A DNA stretch of 64,000 nt from Halopseudomonas salina (GTDB taxonomy: Bacteria > Pseudomonadota > Gammaproteobacteria > Pseudomonadales > Pseudomonadaceae): positions 269,750 to 333,749 of the forward strand of contig NZ_VTTI01000001.1 in NCBI RefSeq assembly GCF_008641105.1, read 5' to 3'. The notes beneath the pieces are model-generated. The model did not search any database. It was not told the origin of the DNA and worked only from the letters and a program-made list of their open reading frames with translations. Below, piece by piece: positions 18,666-26,653 of the stretch (the stretch's first letter is position 1; each line of letters starts with the position of its first letter). Position numbers and translations under genes: made by a program.

Positions 18666-19465
18666 CAGTGCATCACCTCGCCGTGACTGACCACCAGCGC
18701 CTGGCCGGTGATCGCCTGGCTCAGCGGGCTGCCGAGAAACAGGAAAGTCCCGGCCAGTTGCGCCGGCGTCAGTAGCTCGGGAATCACCTGGCCAGCCAGA
18801 ATCTGCGCCAGCTCCTGCTCCTCGCTACGGCCGCTCTCGCTGGCCATAACCCTCAGAGAAGCCATCGCCGCCTCGGTGCCAACCCAGCCCGGGCATACGG
18901 CGTTGACGCGGATGCGCCGGCTGCCCAGTTCCCAGGCCAGCGAGCGGGTCAGACCGATGACCGCATGCTTGCTCGCGCAGTAGGCGGAAAAGCCTGCCAC
19001 CGCGCTGAGCCCCCAGATCGAAGACTGATTGATGATGCTGCCACCATCGCGCAGCAAAGGCAGCAGAGCACGGGTCAGCCGCACCATACTGACAACGTTG
19101 TTGTCGAGCTGGAACTGCCACTGCTGGTTGGCGAGCGGATCGGAATCGTCCAGCGGGGTAGGCAGTTCCATACCCGCATTGTTGATCAAGACATCGATGG
19201 GTGCGCCGTCCTCGCGCAACCAGTCAGCGCAGCGCATGACCTCGGTATCGTCGCCAAGGTCGACACAGAATGAACGTACCCGCTCAGGTGCCAGACCCGC
19301 CTCGACAGCAAGCTGGTGAGCAACGGTGGCCAGTGACCGAGCATGGCGGTCAAGTAGCACCAACCGTGCGCCTTGATGGGCAAAGGCCTGGGCCAGGCCT
19401 TTGCCAATGCCGCTGGCAGCGCCGCTGATGACGACGCATTGGCTGCGATAGTCGAGATTCTGCAT
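18665..19465 (-). CDS. SDR-family NAD(P)-dependent oxidoreductase (second of pair)
   Basis: A 266-aa classical SDR: GAASGIGKG nucleotide-binding loop near residue 15, DVLINNAGMELP, catalytic Ser in IINQSSIWGL, Tyr/Lys in YCASK and NAVCPGWVGTEAA downstream. It is distinct in sequence from the adjacent SDR, so the pair is not a recent duplication. It follows the desaturase gene by two bases and precedes the other SDR with a one-base overlap. A role in oxidising the hydroxyl introduced by the desaturase-type enzyme is a reasonable inference but untested. Confidence 0.9.
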   Translation of the reverse strand: MQNLDYRSQCVVISGAASGIGKGLAQAFAHQGARLVLLDRHARSLATVAHQLAVEAGLAPERVRSFCVDLGDDTEVMRCADWLREDGAPIDVLINNAGMELPTPLDDSDPLANQQWQFQLDNNVVSMVRLTRALLPLLRDGGSIINQSSIWGLSAVAGFSAYCASKHAVIGLTRSLAWELGSRRIRVNAVCPGWVGTEAAMASLRVMASESGRSEEQELAQILAGQVIPELLTPAQLAGTFLFLGSPLSQAITGQALVVSHGEVMH

Positions 19466-19467
19466 GC

Positions 19468-20538
19468 TCAGACCGCCGTCAGGAAGGAGACGCCCACTGC
19501 ACCGTAAAAGCCCTCGGCGCGCTTGGGGCCCTCGCCAAAGTGACCGTAATCGTCATCGGTAACCCGGCGCAGACGATAGCGGTGGAAGCTGCCGATCAGT
19601 TCCTTCATCGGCACCACTTGGCGATACCCATCGGAATACAGCTGCGCGTGCAATGCCGGCAGGCGGTACCAGGGTGCGACAGGCTTCTCGTGGTGGGCGT
19701 TGTGGTAGGTGAAATTGAGTACCAGCAGGTTCAGTACCGGCCAGCGCAACGAAACCAGATTGCTGAAGGTGTTCTGCTGCTCGTATGCCCGGTCGCGCAA
19801 CTTGTCGGCGGGAATGTCACCATCCTCCAGCACCGCAAAGGCGTCATAAGTGTGCTGGTAGGCATCGGTGAAGCGCAGCACAGTGATCATCAGCAACCAG
19901 GCTACTGCGTAGAGCACCAGCGCGACCGGGGACAACCAGCCAAGCAGCGCGAACGCAGCGAGCCGGATCGCCAGCGTGGCCGCGACAGCCGGGCGGCGAG
20001 CACGCTGCTTGTCACTGCTCTCGAGAAAGGGTAGCAAAATAACATAGCCATGCAGCAGCAGCTCGACCGCCGGGATATAGGCCCATTCCAGCGCGAGGAT
20101 GATCTTGCGCGCCCAGGTCGGCAGGCCGTTGATGAACTCCTTGCTGTCGAAAGTGAGCACATCAGCGCGGTCAACATGATGCCGCATATGCTTGTGACGC
20201 AGATCCTGGAATCCGGCGTAGCAGCCCCCGGTCATCCAGCTGAACACTTCTCCGGCACGGGCATTGTGCGCCGGTTTGCTGAAAATCGTGCCATGGGCAA
20301 ATTCGTGCATCAGGTAGGCGCCGATGATCATGGCATGGCCCAGTAACAGGGTTCCGCCTGCCTTGAGTAACCAGGACTCGGCAAACAACAACGCGATACC
20401 CAGACCATAGCCGAGCAGGCTATAGGTCATAGCCAGCGAATTGGGCACCGGACCATCGGCATAACGAAACAACGGTTTGGCCTTGGGAGCAGCCTTCGGC
20501 TTGCTCTCGGGTGCAGATGTGGAATTGGGTGTGGACAT
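19468..20538 (-). CDS. Membrane di-iron fatty acid desaturase/hydroxylase-like protein
   Basis: A 356-aa integral membrane protein with the three histidine boxes of the desaturase/hydroxylase superfamily: HEFAH at 78-82, HKHMRHH at 115-121 and HNAHH at 279-283, separated by hydrophobic helices. The first 25 residues are Pro/Lys/Ala rich. The family introduces double bonds or hydroxyl groups using oxygen and a di-iron centre. In this operon it probably oxidises the imported compound and not a membrane lipid. ATG 20538 has GGAGG five bases upstream; an in-frame TTG seven codons earlier is less likely. Confidence 0.87.
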   Translation of the reverse strand: MSTPNSTSAPESKPKAAPKAKPLFRYADGPVPNSLAMTYSLLGYGLGIALLFAESWLLKAGGTLLLGHAMIIGAYLMHEFAHGTIFSKPAHNARAGEVFSWMTGGCYAGFQDLRHKHMRHHVDRADVLTFDSKEFINGLPTWARKIILALEWAYIPAVELLLHGYVILLPFLESSDKQRARRPAVAATLAIRLAAFALLGWLSPVALVLYAVAWLLMITVLRFTDAYQHTYDAFAVLEDGDIPADKLRDRAYEQQNTFSNLVSLRWPVLNLLVLNFTYHNAHHEKPVAPWYRLPALHAQLYSDGYRQVVPMKELIGSFHRYRLRRVTDDDYGHFGEGPKRAEGFYGAVGVSFLTAV

Positions 20539-20609
20539 AACGCCTCCGATTCGCAGCAATAACTGAAATGCTGCCGGCTACGGCAGCATCCGGCTTGCAT
20601 GCGCCTGGG

Positions 20610-21617
20610 TTATTCGTTCAGTGATTCAACAAAACTGGCGTCAAAGGTGTCGCCAAAGTCGGGTGCTGCGGGGATTTGCTGATTCTTCACCAAAATGTCG
20701 GCAATCACCGCACCACTGCCGTAGAACGACATGGTGGAGTCGGACTCCTTGAAGATTTCAGCCATTTCCGCCAGGGGGATGTTGTACACACCGTCCATCT
20801 GCTCGGTGGCCTCGGGGCCGCTCACACCCAGCACCTTGCCGATGATGGTGGCGGACTCCTCAGGATTGGCCTGCATGTAATCCAGGCCAGCCTGATAACC
20901 CTTGATCATCGCGGTGATAGCCTGCTCCTGCTTGGCGATTACCTTCTCATCAAATACCAGCACATCAGTGATCAGACCCGGGGCCTGGGCAGAGGAGTAC
21001 ACCACGTGGAAACGCTCACCCTCGCCCATTCCAACGATCTGCGATACGTTTGGCTCATAGGTGACGCCCACCGGCAGGTTGCCTGACGCCATGGCACTGG
21101 GGATGGCCTCAGGGGTCATGTTTACCGGGCGGATGTCCTTCTCGGTCATGTCATTGACCTGCAGCGCGTAGGCCAACAGGAAATCCGATGGCGATAGCGG
21201 GTTGTAACCCACCTGCTTGCCCTTGAAGTCGGCGACTGAAGTGATCGACTTGTCGGCGACAATCGCGTCACCACCGTCGGAAAAGTCGATCGGCATAACC
21301 ACCTTGTGCTTCAGACCTTTGGCTACCGAACCCACTACCTGGTCGTAGGTGAGCATGCCGCCGTCTACTGCTCTGCTGGCCATTGCCGAGGGAATCAAAG
21401 CTGGATCATTGAAAAACTGCAATTCGACATCTAGACCGAACTGGTCATACAGATCCAGCTCATCGGCCACGTAAAAAGGACCATAACCGGCCCACACAAC
21501 GGTGCCGATGGTCAGCTTGTCGTCCGCTTGGGCGGCGAAGGGGGCAATCAGAGCGGCGGCGGCCAGACTGGCGCCAGCCAGGGACTTGCGGATCGAACGG
21601 ATCAGAGGGGCGGTCAT
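20610..21617 (-). CDS. NitT/TauT-type ABC transporter periplasmic substrate-binding protein
   Basis: A 335-aa protein with a Sec signal peptide (RSIRKSLAGASLAAAAL, cleavage near AQA-DDK). The mature part starts LTIGTVVWAGYGPFYVADELDL, typical of the SsuA/TauA/NMT1 class, and the GGMLTYDQVVG and DFKGKQVGYNPLSPSDF motifs follow. It captures the substrate in the periplasm for the permease and ATPase encoded at the operon's far end. It is the first gene after the riboswitch leader. AGGAG is 7 bases before ATG 21617; a start 29 codons upstream would run into the riboswitch and is rejected. Confidence 0.92.
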   Translation of the reverse strand: MTAPLIRSIRKSLAGASLAAAALIAPFAAQADDKLTIGTVVWAGYGPFYVADELDLYDQFGLDVELQFFNDPALIPSAMASRAVDGGMLTYDQVVGSVAKGLKHKVVMPIDFSDGGDAIVADKSITSVADFKGKQVGYNPLSPSDFLLAYALQVNDMTEKDIRPVNMTPEAIPSAMASGNLPVGVTYEPNVSQIVGMGEGERFHVVYSSAQAPGLITDVLVFDEKVIAKQEQAITAMIKGYQAGLDYMQANPEESATIIGKVLGVSGPEATEQMDGVYNIPLAEMAEIFKESDSTMSFYGSGAVIADILVKNQQIPAAPDFGDTFDASFVESLNE

Positions 21618-21664
21618 GGTCAGACTCCTGCACGGTTGAACAAAATTTCGGGACGCGTCGTCAT

Positions 21665-21765
21665 GACGATCTCCCGGGCTTTTATCCCGCCGTGTAGCCC
21701 TCATCCTGAGAGCCGGAAAACTCTCGGACCAGACATCTGTAAACAGACCGGAACCCTAGTTCGCC
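21665..21765 (-). promoter_or_regulatory. ykkC / guanidine-I riboswitch aptamer
   Basis: On the minus strand the leader of the ABC/creatininase operon carries the conserved blocks of the ykkC RNA in order: ACTAGGGTTCCGG (21760-21748), GTCTGGTCCGAGAG (21734-21721), and the 3' block that begins ACACGGCGGGAT and continues AAAAGCCCGGGAGA (21695-21670). A closing P1 stem can form between GGCGA (21765-21761) and TCGTC (21669-21665). This agrees with the guanidine-I class (subtype 1) consensus as I remember it. The aptamer ends 48 bases before the start codon. There is no T-run terminator, so control of translation or antitermination is open. Confidence 0.9.
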
Positions 21766-21793
21766 TTGGTGTTACTCCACTGTGTGACGCGTC

Positions 21794-21812
21794 ATGAGTC
21801 TTGAGGACTCAT
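21794..21812 (-). repeat. Perfect inverted repeat in riboswitch leader
   Basis: ATGAGTC and GACTCAT are separated by a 5-base loop, about 10 bases after the predicted transcription start and upstream of the aptamer. As RNA it forms a 7-bp stem. Six bases of one arm (AGACTC on the transcript) are complementary to GAGTCT overlapping the ribosome site of the first gene. It could be a 5' stabilising stem or part of the expression platform. Confidence 0.6.
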
Positions 21813-21832
21813 CCCGATTCGTTATCAACCAG

Positions 21833-21848
21833 TGCATAGTTGATGCCA
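21833..21848 (-). promoter_or_regulatory. Sigma-54 (-24/-12) promoter for the guanidine-riboswitch operon
   Basis: Minus-strand TGGCATCAACTATGCA has the GG and GC dinucleotides at exactly the consensus spacing of TGGCAC-N5-TTGCW. Predicted transcription start is near 21823, just upstream of the riboswitch. RpoN control would tie the operon to nitrogen limitation. I saw no clear NtrC site nearby. Confidence 0.65.
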
Positions 21849-21990
21849 GCTTGTTGAATATCAAAAAATCTGCAGTGAATTCAATTAATTAGGTTGGCCT
21901 GGAGAATACAGGCCAGGAAGGGCTAACTGCTATTACGGCAATACGCGCCCTATCCGGGTGCGAACACGCACACCGAAGGGCCATATGCTC

Positions 21991-22446
21991 TTAAAGCGCG
22001 CGTCCGTTATTGATCTGGTCCGACAGGTGTCTGATCTCATCCTTGTGCATGTCGTAAAGCTCCTGCATGACGACCTCCGCCTCGGGAATCGCTGCGCGCT
22101 CGTCCATGGAGCGGTAAAGCTCGATGATCTGGTTGTGAATATCCACAACCTCTGCACTGATTTGTTCGTACCCCCAATTGTCGAAGTCGATTTCACGATC
22201 ATCCTCCAATGGCAAGCCCTCGCTCAGGTGCTCATAAAGCCAGGTCTTGAGGGCCTTCTCATCCGCGCGCTCACCGATCTTGCGCACCGTATCGGCGAGT
22301 GTCCGCTCGTGAGTAGCCAGATACGTCAACAGGCCCTTCGCGCGCTCATCACCGTTACGCTCGGAACCTTTCTCCATGCGTTCAGCAAGCATGTCGTGCA
22401 CGCCAGAATTCCATTTAATCAAGTCTTCAAAGGTTTCTGCCTTCAT
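21991..22446 (-). CDS. Hypothetical ferritin-like/four-helix protein, 151 aa
   Basis: An acidic, all-alpha protein with no signal peptide. Helices carry Glu/His patterns reminiscent of ferritin-like or hemerythrin-like carboxylate metal sites: SGVHDMLAERME, LATHERTLADTV, VDIHNQIIELYRSMDER and ELYDMHKDEIRHLSDQ. Spacing of E and H is suggestive but I cannot pair them into a defined di-iron site. It is a single gene with its own ribosome site (AGGGAGC) and a 200-base gap to amtB. I do not recognise a characterised homologue. Confidence 0.7.
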   Translation of the reverse strand: MKAETFEDLIKWNSGVHDMLAERMEKGSERNGDERAKGLLTYLATHERTLADTVRKIGERADEKALKTWLYEHLSEGLPLEDDREIDFDNWGYEQISAEVVDIHNQIIELYRSMDERAAIPEAEVVMQELYDMHKDEIRHLSDQINNGRAL

Positions 22447-22612
22447 CAGTTGCTCCCTGTTGTAGGTAAATGGTGTCGGTTAACAATAATGTCTGATACG
22501 CATCCGACTGCGTTTGAATCAGTAAGTTTAGCAACCAGTGTAGACGAGCCCCCATCGCTCTGAGCTCCCAGCGGCGAATCAGAACTTCAGGAAAACGTGT
22601 GTCGCAAACGAA

Positions 22613-22636
22613 ACAGGGCGCCCGAAGGCGCCCTGT
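22613..22636 (-). terminator. Rho-independent terminator after amtB
   Basis: A 10-bp perfect stem ACAGGGCGCC / GGCGCCCTGT with a TTCG tetraloop (minus strand), followed by TTTCGTTTG. It lies 27 bases past the amtB stop and ends the glnK-amtB transcript. Confidence 0.85.
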
Positions 22637-22663
22637 CTGTTACCGCTAAGAGTACTACCAGCT

Positions 22664-23914
22664 TCAGTTCTTGCTGCTGGTGAACTCGGGGTAGGCTTCC
22701 ATCCCGCATTCGGACAGATCCACACCGCCGTACTCTTCCTCTTCGGTGACACGGATACCCATGACCGCCTTGAGGATGACCCAGAGGATCAAGCTGGTGA
22801 TAAATACCCAGAGGAAGATGGTAACGATACCCAGCAACTGGCCACCGATAGTCGCATCACCATTGGTCAGCAGTACCGCCAGTACACCCCAGATACCTAC
22901 TACACCGTGTACGGAGATGGCACCAACCGGGTCGTCGATCTTGATCTTGTCCAGAGCCAGGATCGAGAACACTACCAGCACACCACCGACCGCGCCGATC
23001 AGCGTAGCCTGGAATCCACCGGGTGACAGCGGATCTGCAGTGATTGCCACCAGGCCAGCCAGAGCACCGTTCAGCGCCATGGTCAAATCAGCCTTGCCGA
23101 ACAGGATCCGGGCAACAATCAGAGCAGCGATCAAACCACCCGCCGCAGAAGCGTTGGTGTTGACGAACACCTGGGCAACCGCGTTGGCATCCTCGATGTT
23201 CGACACAATCAACTGCGAACCGCCGTTGAAACCGAACCAGCCCAACCACAGGATGAAGGTACCCAGAGTTGCCAGCGGCAGGTTGGCACCGGGGATCGCA
23301 TTGATCTGTCCGGAAGAACCGTACTTGCCCTTGCGCGGACCGAGGACCAGAACACCAGCCAGGGCTGCAGAAGCACCTGCAAGGTGAACGATACCGGAAC
23401 CGGCGAAGTCGCTGAAGCCAGCTTCAGACAGGAACCCACCGCCCCAGCTCCAGTAACCCTGGATTGGGTAGATGAAGCCCGTCATGACGACCGCGAAGGT
23501 CAGGAAGGCAAACAACTTCATACGCTCGGCGACCGCACCAGAGACAATGGACATCGCGGTAGCGACGAACACAACCTGGAAGAAGAAGTCGGCACGTGCG
23601 GAGTAGTAGGGTGCGTCATCACCACCAGCCAGAACGTCTTCGGGTGCATTTTCCGCACCAATCAGAACGCCCAGGTTCGGCATGATGCCGCCCTCGTCAC
23701 CCGAATACATGATGTAGTAGCCCACCACCAGATACATAACACTGGCAATTGCGTACAACGTAATGTTCTTGGTGAGGATTTCAGTGGTGTTCTTGGCACG
23801 GACAAGGCCAGCTTCGAGCATGGCAAAACCAGCTGCCATCCACATGACCAGCGCGCCGCAGATCAAAAAATAAAACGTATCAAGTGCGTACTTGATTTGT
23901 ACGATGTCTTCCAT
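22664..23914 (-). CDS. amtB: Ammonium transporter AmtB
   Basis: A 416-aa, 11-helix Amt/Rh channel protein in the inner membrane. The twin conducting histidines are in SGIVHLAGASA and AISVHGVVGIWG; the periplasmic gate phenylalanines lie near FFFQVVFVATAMSIVSGAVAERMK and LGWFGFNGGS. The soluble C-terminal tail (VTEEEEYGGVDLSECGMEAYPEF) is the conserved GlnK-binding segment. ATG 23914 is preferred over a TTG five codons upstream. It lies 52 bases after glnK, the standard glnK-amtB operon in which uridylylation-free GlnK blocks the pore when ammonium is abundant. Confidence 0.95.
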   Translation of the reverse strand: MEDIVQIKYALDTFYFLICGALVMWMAAGFAMLEAGLVRAKNTTEILTKNITLYAIASVMYLVVGYYIMYSGDEGGIMPNLGVLIGAENAPEDVLAGGDDAPYYSARADFFFQVVFVATAMSIVSGAVAERMKLFAFLTFAVVMTGFIYPIQGYWSWGGGFLSEAGFSDFAGSGIVHLAGASAALAGVLVLGPRKGKYGSSGQINAIPGANLPLATLGTFILWLGWFGFNGGSQLIVSNIEDANAVAQVFVNTNASAAGGLIAALIVARILFGKADLTMALNGALAGLVAITADPLSPGGFQATLIGAVGGVLVVFSILALDKIKIDDPVGAISVHGVVGIWGVLAVLLTNGDATIGGQLLGIVTIFLWVFITSLILWVILKAVMGIRVTEEEEYGGVDLSECGMEAYPEFTSSKN

Positions 23915-23966
23915 AATTAAGCCCCCCAACAGGCTTTTTTATACATTCAGTGGACGAACTGATCGC

Positions 23967-24350
<384 letters not shown>

Positions 24351-24426
24351 CTATGCCGAGTTAGAGGCTTTTAGAAACGGACAATGCACAGATCCGATGC
24401 AGCTACCCGACGCGCCGGCAAAAGCG

Positions 24427-24442
24427 TGCATAACGAAAGCCA
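24427..24442 (-). promoter_or_regulatory. Sigma-54 (-24/-12) promoter for glnK-amtB
   Basis: Minus strand TGGCTTTCGTTATGCA: TGGC at -24 and TGCA at -12 with the canonical spacing, giving a start near 24417 and a leader of about 110 bases. The middle bases deviate from the consensus. Confidence 0.6.
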
Positions 24443-24670
24443 CGTTAGCCATAGTCAACTGCTTCATGCTCCAATGCTCCTTAGTGGCTTTGCGCAAAGT
24501 CATTCAGCAAAAGTCACGCTGGCTTGAGGTGGGATGCCCAATTACGGTTATCTCGCCTGTCTCACCTGCTTTGGTGCATTGCAGAAATCCTGCCACTTTT
24601 AATTTTTTGTTAATAATCATAGTGTTGGCATACTTACCCTCCCCCAGGGCAATTGGCCAGCCCGCGCATA

Positions 24671-24687
24671 CGCACCAGTGTGGTGCA
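24671..24687. promoter_or_regulatory. NtrC-binding-site-like dyad upstream of glnK
   Basis: CGCACC-AGTGT-GGTGCA matches the enhancer consensus TGCACC-N5-GGTGCA in all but the first base. It lies about 250 bases upstream of the predicted sigma-54 start, an ordinary enhancer distance. Confidence 0.75.
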
Positions 24688-24829
24688 TACATGATTTGTA
24701 GCGGCCCGATATCGCGCATTAATTCGCGACGCCCTCAAGAGGACGAATCCAGGCGCGGGTGATAGACTCGGGGCTTAATCAGACCGAGCCAGGCCGGTCG
24801 ACACAAACGATTACAAGGCAGGATCTTCC

Positions 24830-25087
24830 ATGCTGCATAAAGTCTTGATCGAAGCGGTCAGTAACCAGGCAACTCGTCTGCTGATGAGCGAAAAAAGTTT
24901 GCCTGCGCCAGAGGTCGAGAAACACCTCAAGGCGCTGCTGCAGAGCGCGCTGGCAAAAATGGACGTAGTCAGCCGGGACGAGTTTGAAACCCAGCAGGTC
25001 GTATTGCAGCGCACGCGCGAGCGCCTCGAAGTGTTGGAAAGACGTGTAACCGAGATGGAGCAGCGCCAGCAACCAGCTGCCATCTGA
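24830..25087 (+). CDS. ubiK: Ubiquinone biosynthesis accessory factor UbiK (BMFP)
   Basis: An 85-aa helical protein. The N-terminal half includes LPAPEVEKHLKALLQSALAKMDVVSRDEF; the C-terminal half, VVLQRTRERLEVLERRVTEMEQRQ, is a trimeric coiled coil. This is the BMFP/DUF526 signature. UbiK helps the Ubi metabolon in aerobic ubiquinone synthesis and binds lipid. The first 15 residues form an amphipathic segment. It is transcribed with comM, which begins 57 bases downstream, matching known Pseudomonas gene order next to glnK. Confidence 0.88.
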   Translation: MLHKVLIEAVSNQATRLLMSEKSLPAPEVEKHLKALLQSALAKMDVVSRDEFETQQVVLQRTRERLEVLERRVTEMEQRQQPAAI

Positions 25088-25144
25088 CACCACTCAACGC
25101 CGCCCATCAGGGCAGGCGTCAAATGGCCCGATCAAGGAGTGATC

Positions 25145-26653
25145 ATGTCCCTGGCTATTGTTCACAGCCGCGCAAAACTGGGTATCGCCGCGCCTTCCGT
25201 CACTGTGGAGGTGCATCTGGCCAACGGCATGCCCAGCCTGACCCTGGTAGGCCTCCCGGAAACCGCCGTGCGGGAAAGCAAGGACCGGGTGCGCAGCGCA
25301 TTGCAAAACGCCCGCCTGGAGTTTCCCAGCCTTAAACGCATCACCATTAATTTGGCTCCCGCCGACCTGCCCAAGGAAGGCGGACGTTTTGACCTGGCCA
25401 TTGCCCTCGGTCTTCTGGCTGCCAGTGGTCAGATCCCCGTCGATTGCCTGGCTCACTGCGAATGCCTGGGGGAGCTGGCGTTATCGGGAGAGCTGCGCCC
25501 GGTGCAGGGTGTGCTGCCGGCCGCTTTGGCTTGCCGCGAGTCCCAGAGGACCCTCTTGCTCCCGCGTGCCAATGCGCCGGAGGCCGCGCTGGTTCGCGGC
25601 GTACATATCGTTGCCGCCGACAATCTGCTGGAGCTCTGTGAGCACCTGCGCGGCGAAAGGGAGCTGGAGGCCGTGCCCTCGGGCAGCATTCCACCGCCCA
25701 CGCAGGATCTGGCTGACCTCGCGGATGTACAGGGTCAGGCACAGGCAAAGCGCGCATTGATTGTGGCTGCAAGCGGCGGCCACAATTTATTGCTCTTTGG
25801 CCCACCCGGCACCGGCAAGACACTCCTGGCCAGTCGCATGCCGGGCATTCTGCCGCCCCTCAGCGAAAACGAGGCACTGGAGGTGGCAGCCATACAATCG
25901 GTCTGCAATCACGGGCCTTTGCAAAGCTGGCCCCTGCGCCCTTTTCGCGCGCCCCATCATGGTGCGTCCGCCGCCGCACTAGTTGGAGGTGGCAGCCAGC
26001 CTCGTCCCGGCGAAATCAGCCAGGCGCACAACGGCGTACTTTTTCTCGACGAATTCCCGGAGTTTGATCGCAAGGTGCTGGAAATGCTCAGAGAGCCCAT
26101 GGAGTCCGGTTCCATTCATATTGCCCGAGCCCGCGAAACCTTGAATTTCCCTGCCCGTTTTCAGCTGATTGCTGCAATGAACCCCTGCCCATGCGGATAT
26201 CAGGGCGACCCCTCAGGTCGCTGCCGATGTACCCCAGAGCAAATCCAGCGTTATCGGAGCAAGCTGTCAGGCCCGCTGCTCGATCGGATCGACCTGCATC
26301 TGGCCATGCACAATGAACCCTTCAGTATGGCCGGCAAACCCCGGGGCGTTCCCGATAGCCAGGCCGCCGGCGCACAGGTACTGGCAGCCAGAAATCTTCA
26401 GCACCAGCGGCAAGAATGCCTGAATGCGCATATGGATCTGGCCGGCCTGCGGGATCATTGCCAATTGGAAGAGTCAGATGCTCGCTGGCTGGAACAGGCT
26501 ATAGAACGTTTGGGGCTATCGCATCGGGCCAGTCACAGGGCATTGAAGGTTGCGCGCACCCTGGCTGACCTGGAAGCTACCGATCATATTGCCCGCAGGC
26601 ACCTGGCCGAAGCTCTGCAGTATCGCCAACTCGACCGCCGCGCGGAACACTAG
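25145..26653 (+). CDS. comM: YifB/ComM family Mg-chelatase-like AAA+ ATPase
   Basis: A 502-aa protein. The N-terminal ChlI-like domain begins with IVHSRAKLGIAAPSVTVEVHLANGMPSL; Walker A GPPGTGKT and Walker B GVLFLDEFPEF lie mid-protein, an arginine-containing PCPCGYQGDPSGRCRC zinc-like motif follows, and the C-terminal lid ends SHRASHRALKVARTLADL. ComM is a hexameric helicase that extends heteroduplex during natural transformation. ATG 25145 is preferred over a GTG two codons earlier because AAGGAG is well spaced. Its stop codon overlaps that of the opposite-strand GGDEF-EAL gene. Confidence 0.92.
   Translation: MSLAIVHSRAKLGIAAPSVTVEVHLANGMPSLTLVGLPETAVRESKDRVRSALQNARLEFPSLKRITINLAPADLPKEGGRFDLAIALGLLAASGQIPVDCLAHCECLGELALSGELRPVQGVLPAALACRESQRTLLLPRANAPEAALVRGVHIVAADNLLELCEHLRGERELEAVPSGSIPPPTQDLADLADVQGQAQAKRALIVAASGGHNLLLFGPPGTGKTLLASRMPGILPPLSENEALEVAAIQSVCNHGPLQSWPLRPFRAPHHGASAAALVGGGSQPRPGEISQAHNGVLFLDEFPEFDRKVLEMLREPMESGSIHIARARETLNFPARFQLIAAMNPCPCGYQGDPSGRCRCTPEQIQRYRSKLSGPLLDRIDLHLAMHNEPFSMAGKPRGVPDSQAAGAQVLAARNLQHQRQECLNAHMDLAGLRDHCQLEESDARWLEQAIERLGLSHRASHRALKVARTLADLEATDHIARRHLAEALQYRQLDRRAEH

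Larger units (their letters stand above)
21618..21990. other. Intergenic region between ABC binding protein and ferritin-like gene
   Basis: This 373-base non-coding stretch holds the riboswitch, a leader hairpin and a sigma-54 promoter (listed separately). Further upstream is an inverted repeat TGGCCTG / CAGGCCA with a 7-base loop (21895-21915), which lacks a T-run and may be an operator or a weak terminator for the upstream gene. The part around 21850-21895 is A+T rich. No small coding gene is convincing. Confidence 0.6.

Noticed and set aside
21665..21765. ppGpp, PRPP or nucleotide (ykkC subtype 2) riboswitch
   Set aside because: The conserved blocks fit the guanidine-I consensus as I remember it, and the downstream importer, creatininase and amidase point to nitrogen-rich ligands. 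I could not run a covariance model, so this is less favoured, not excluded.
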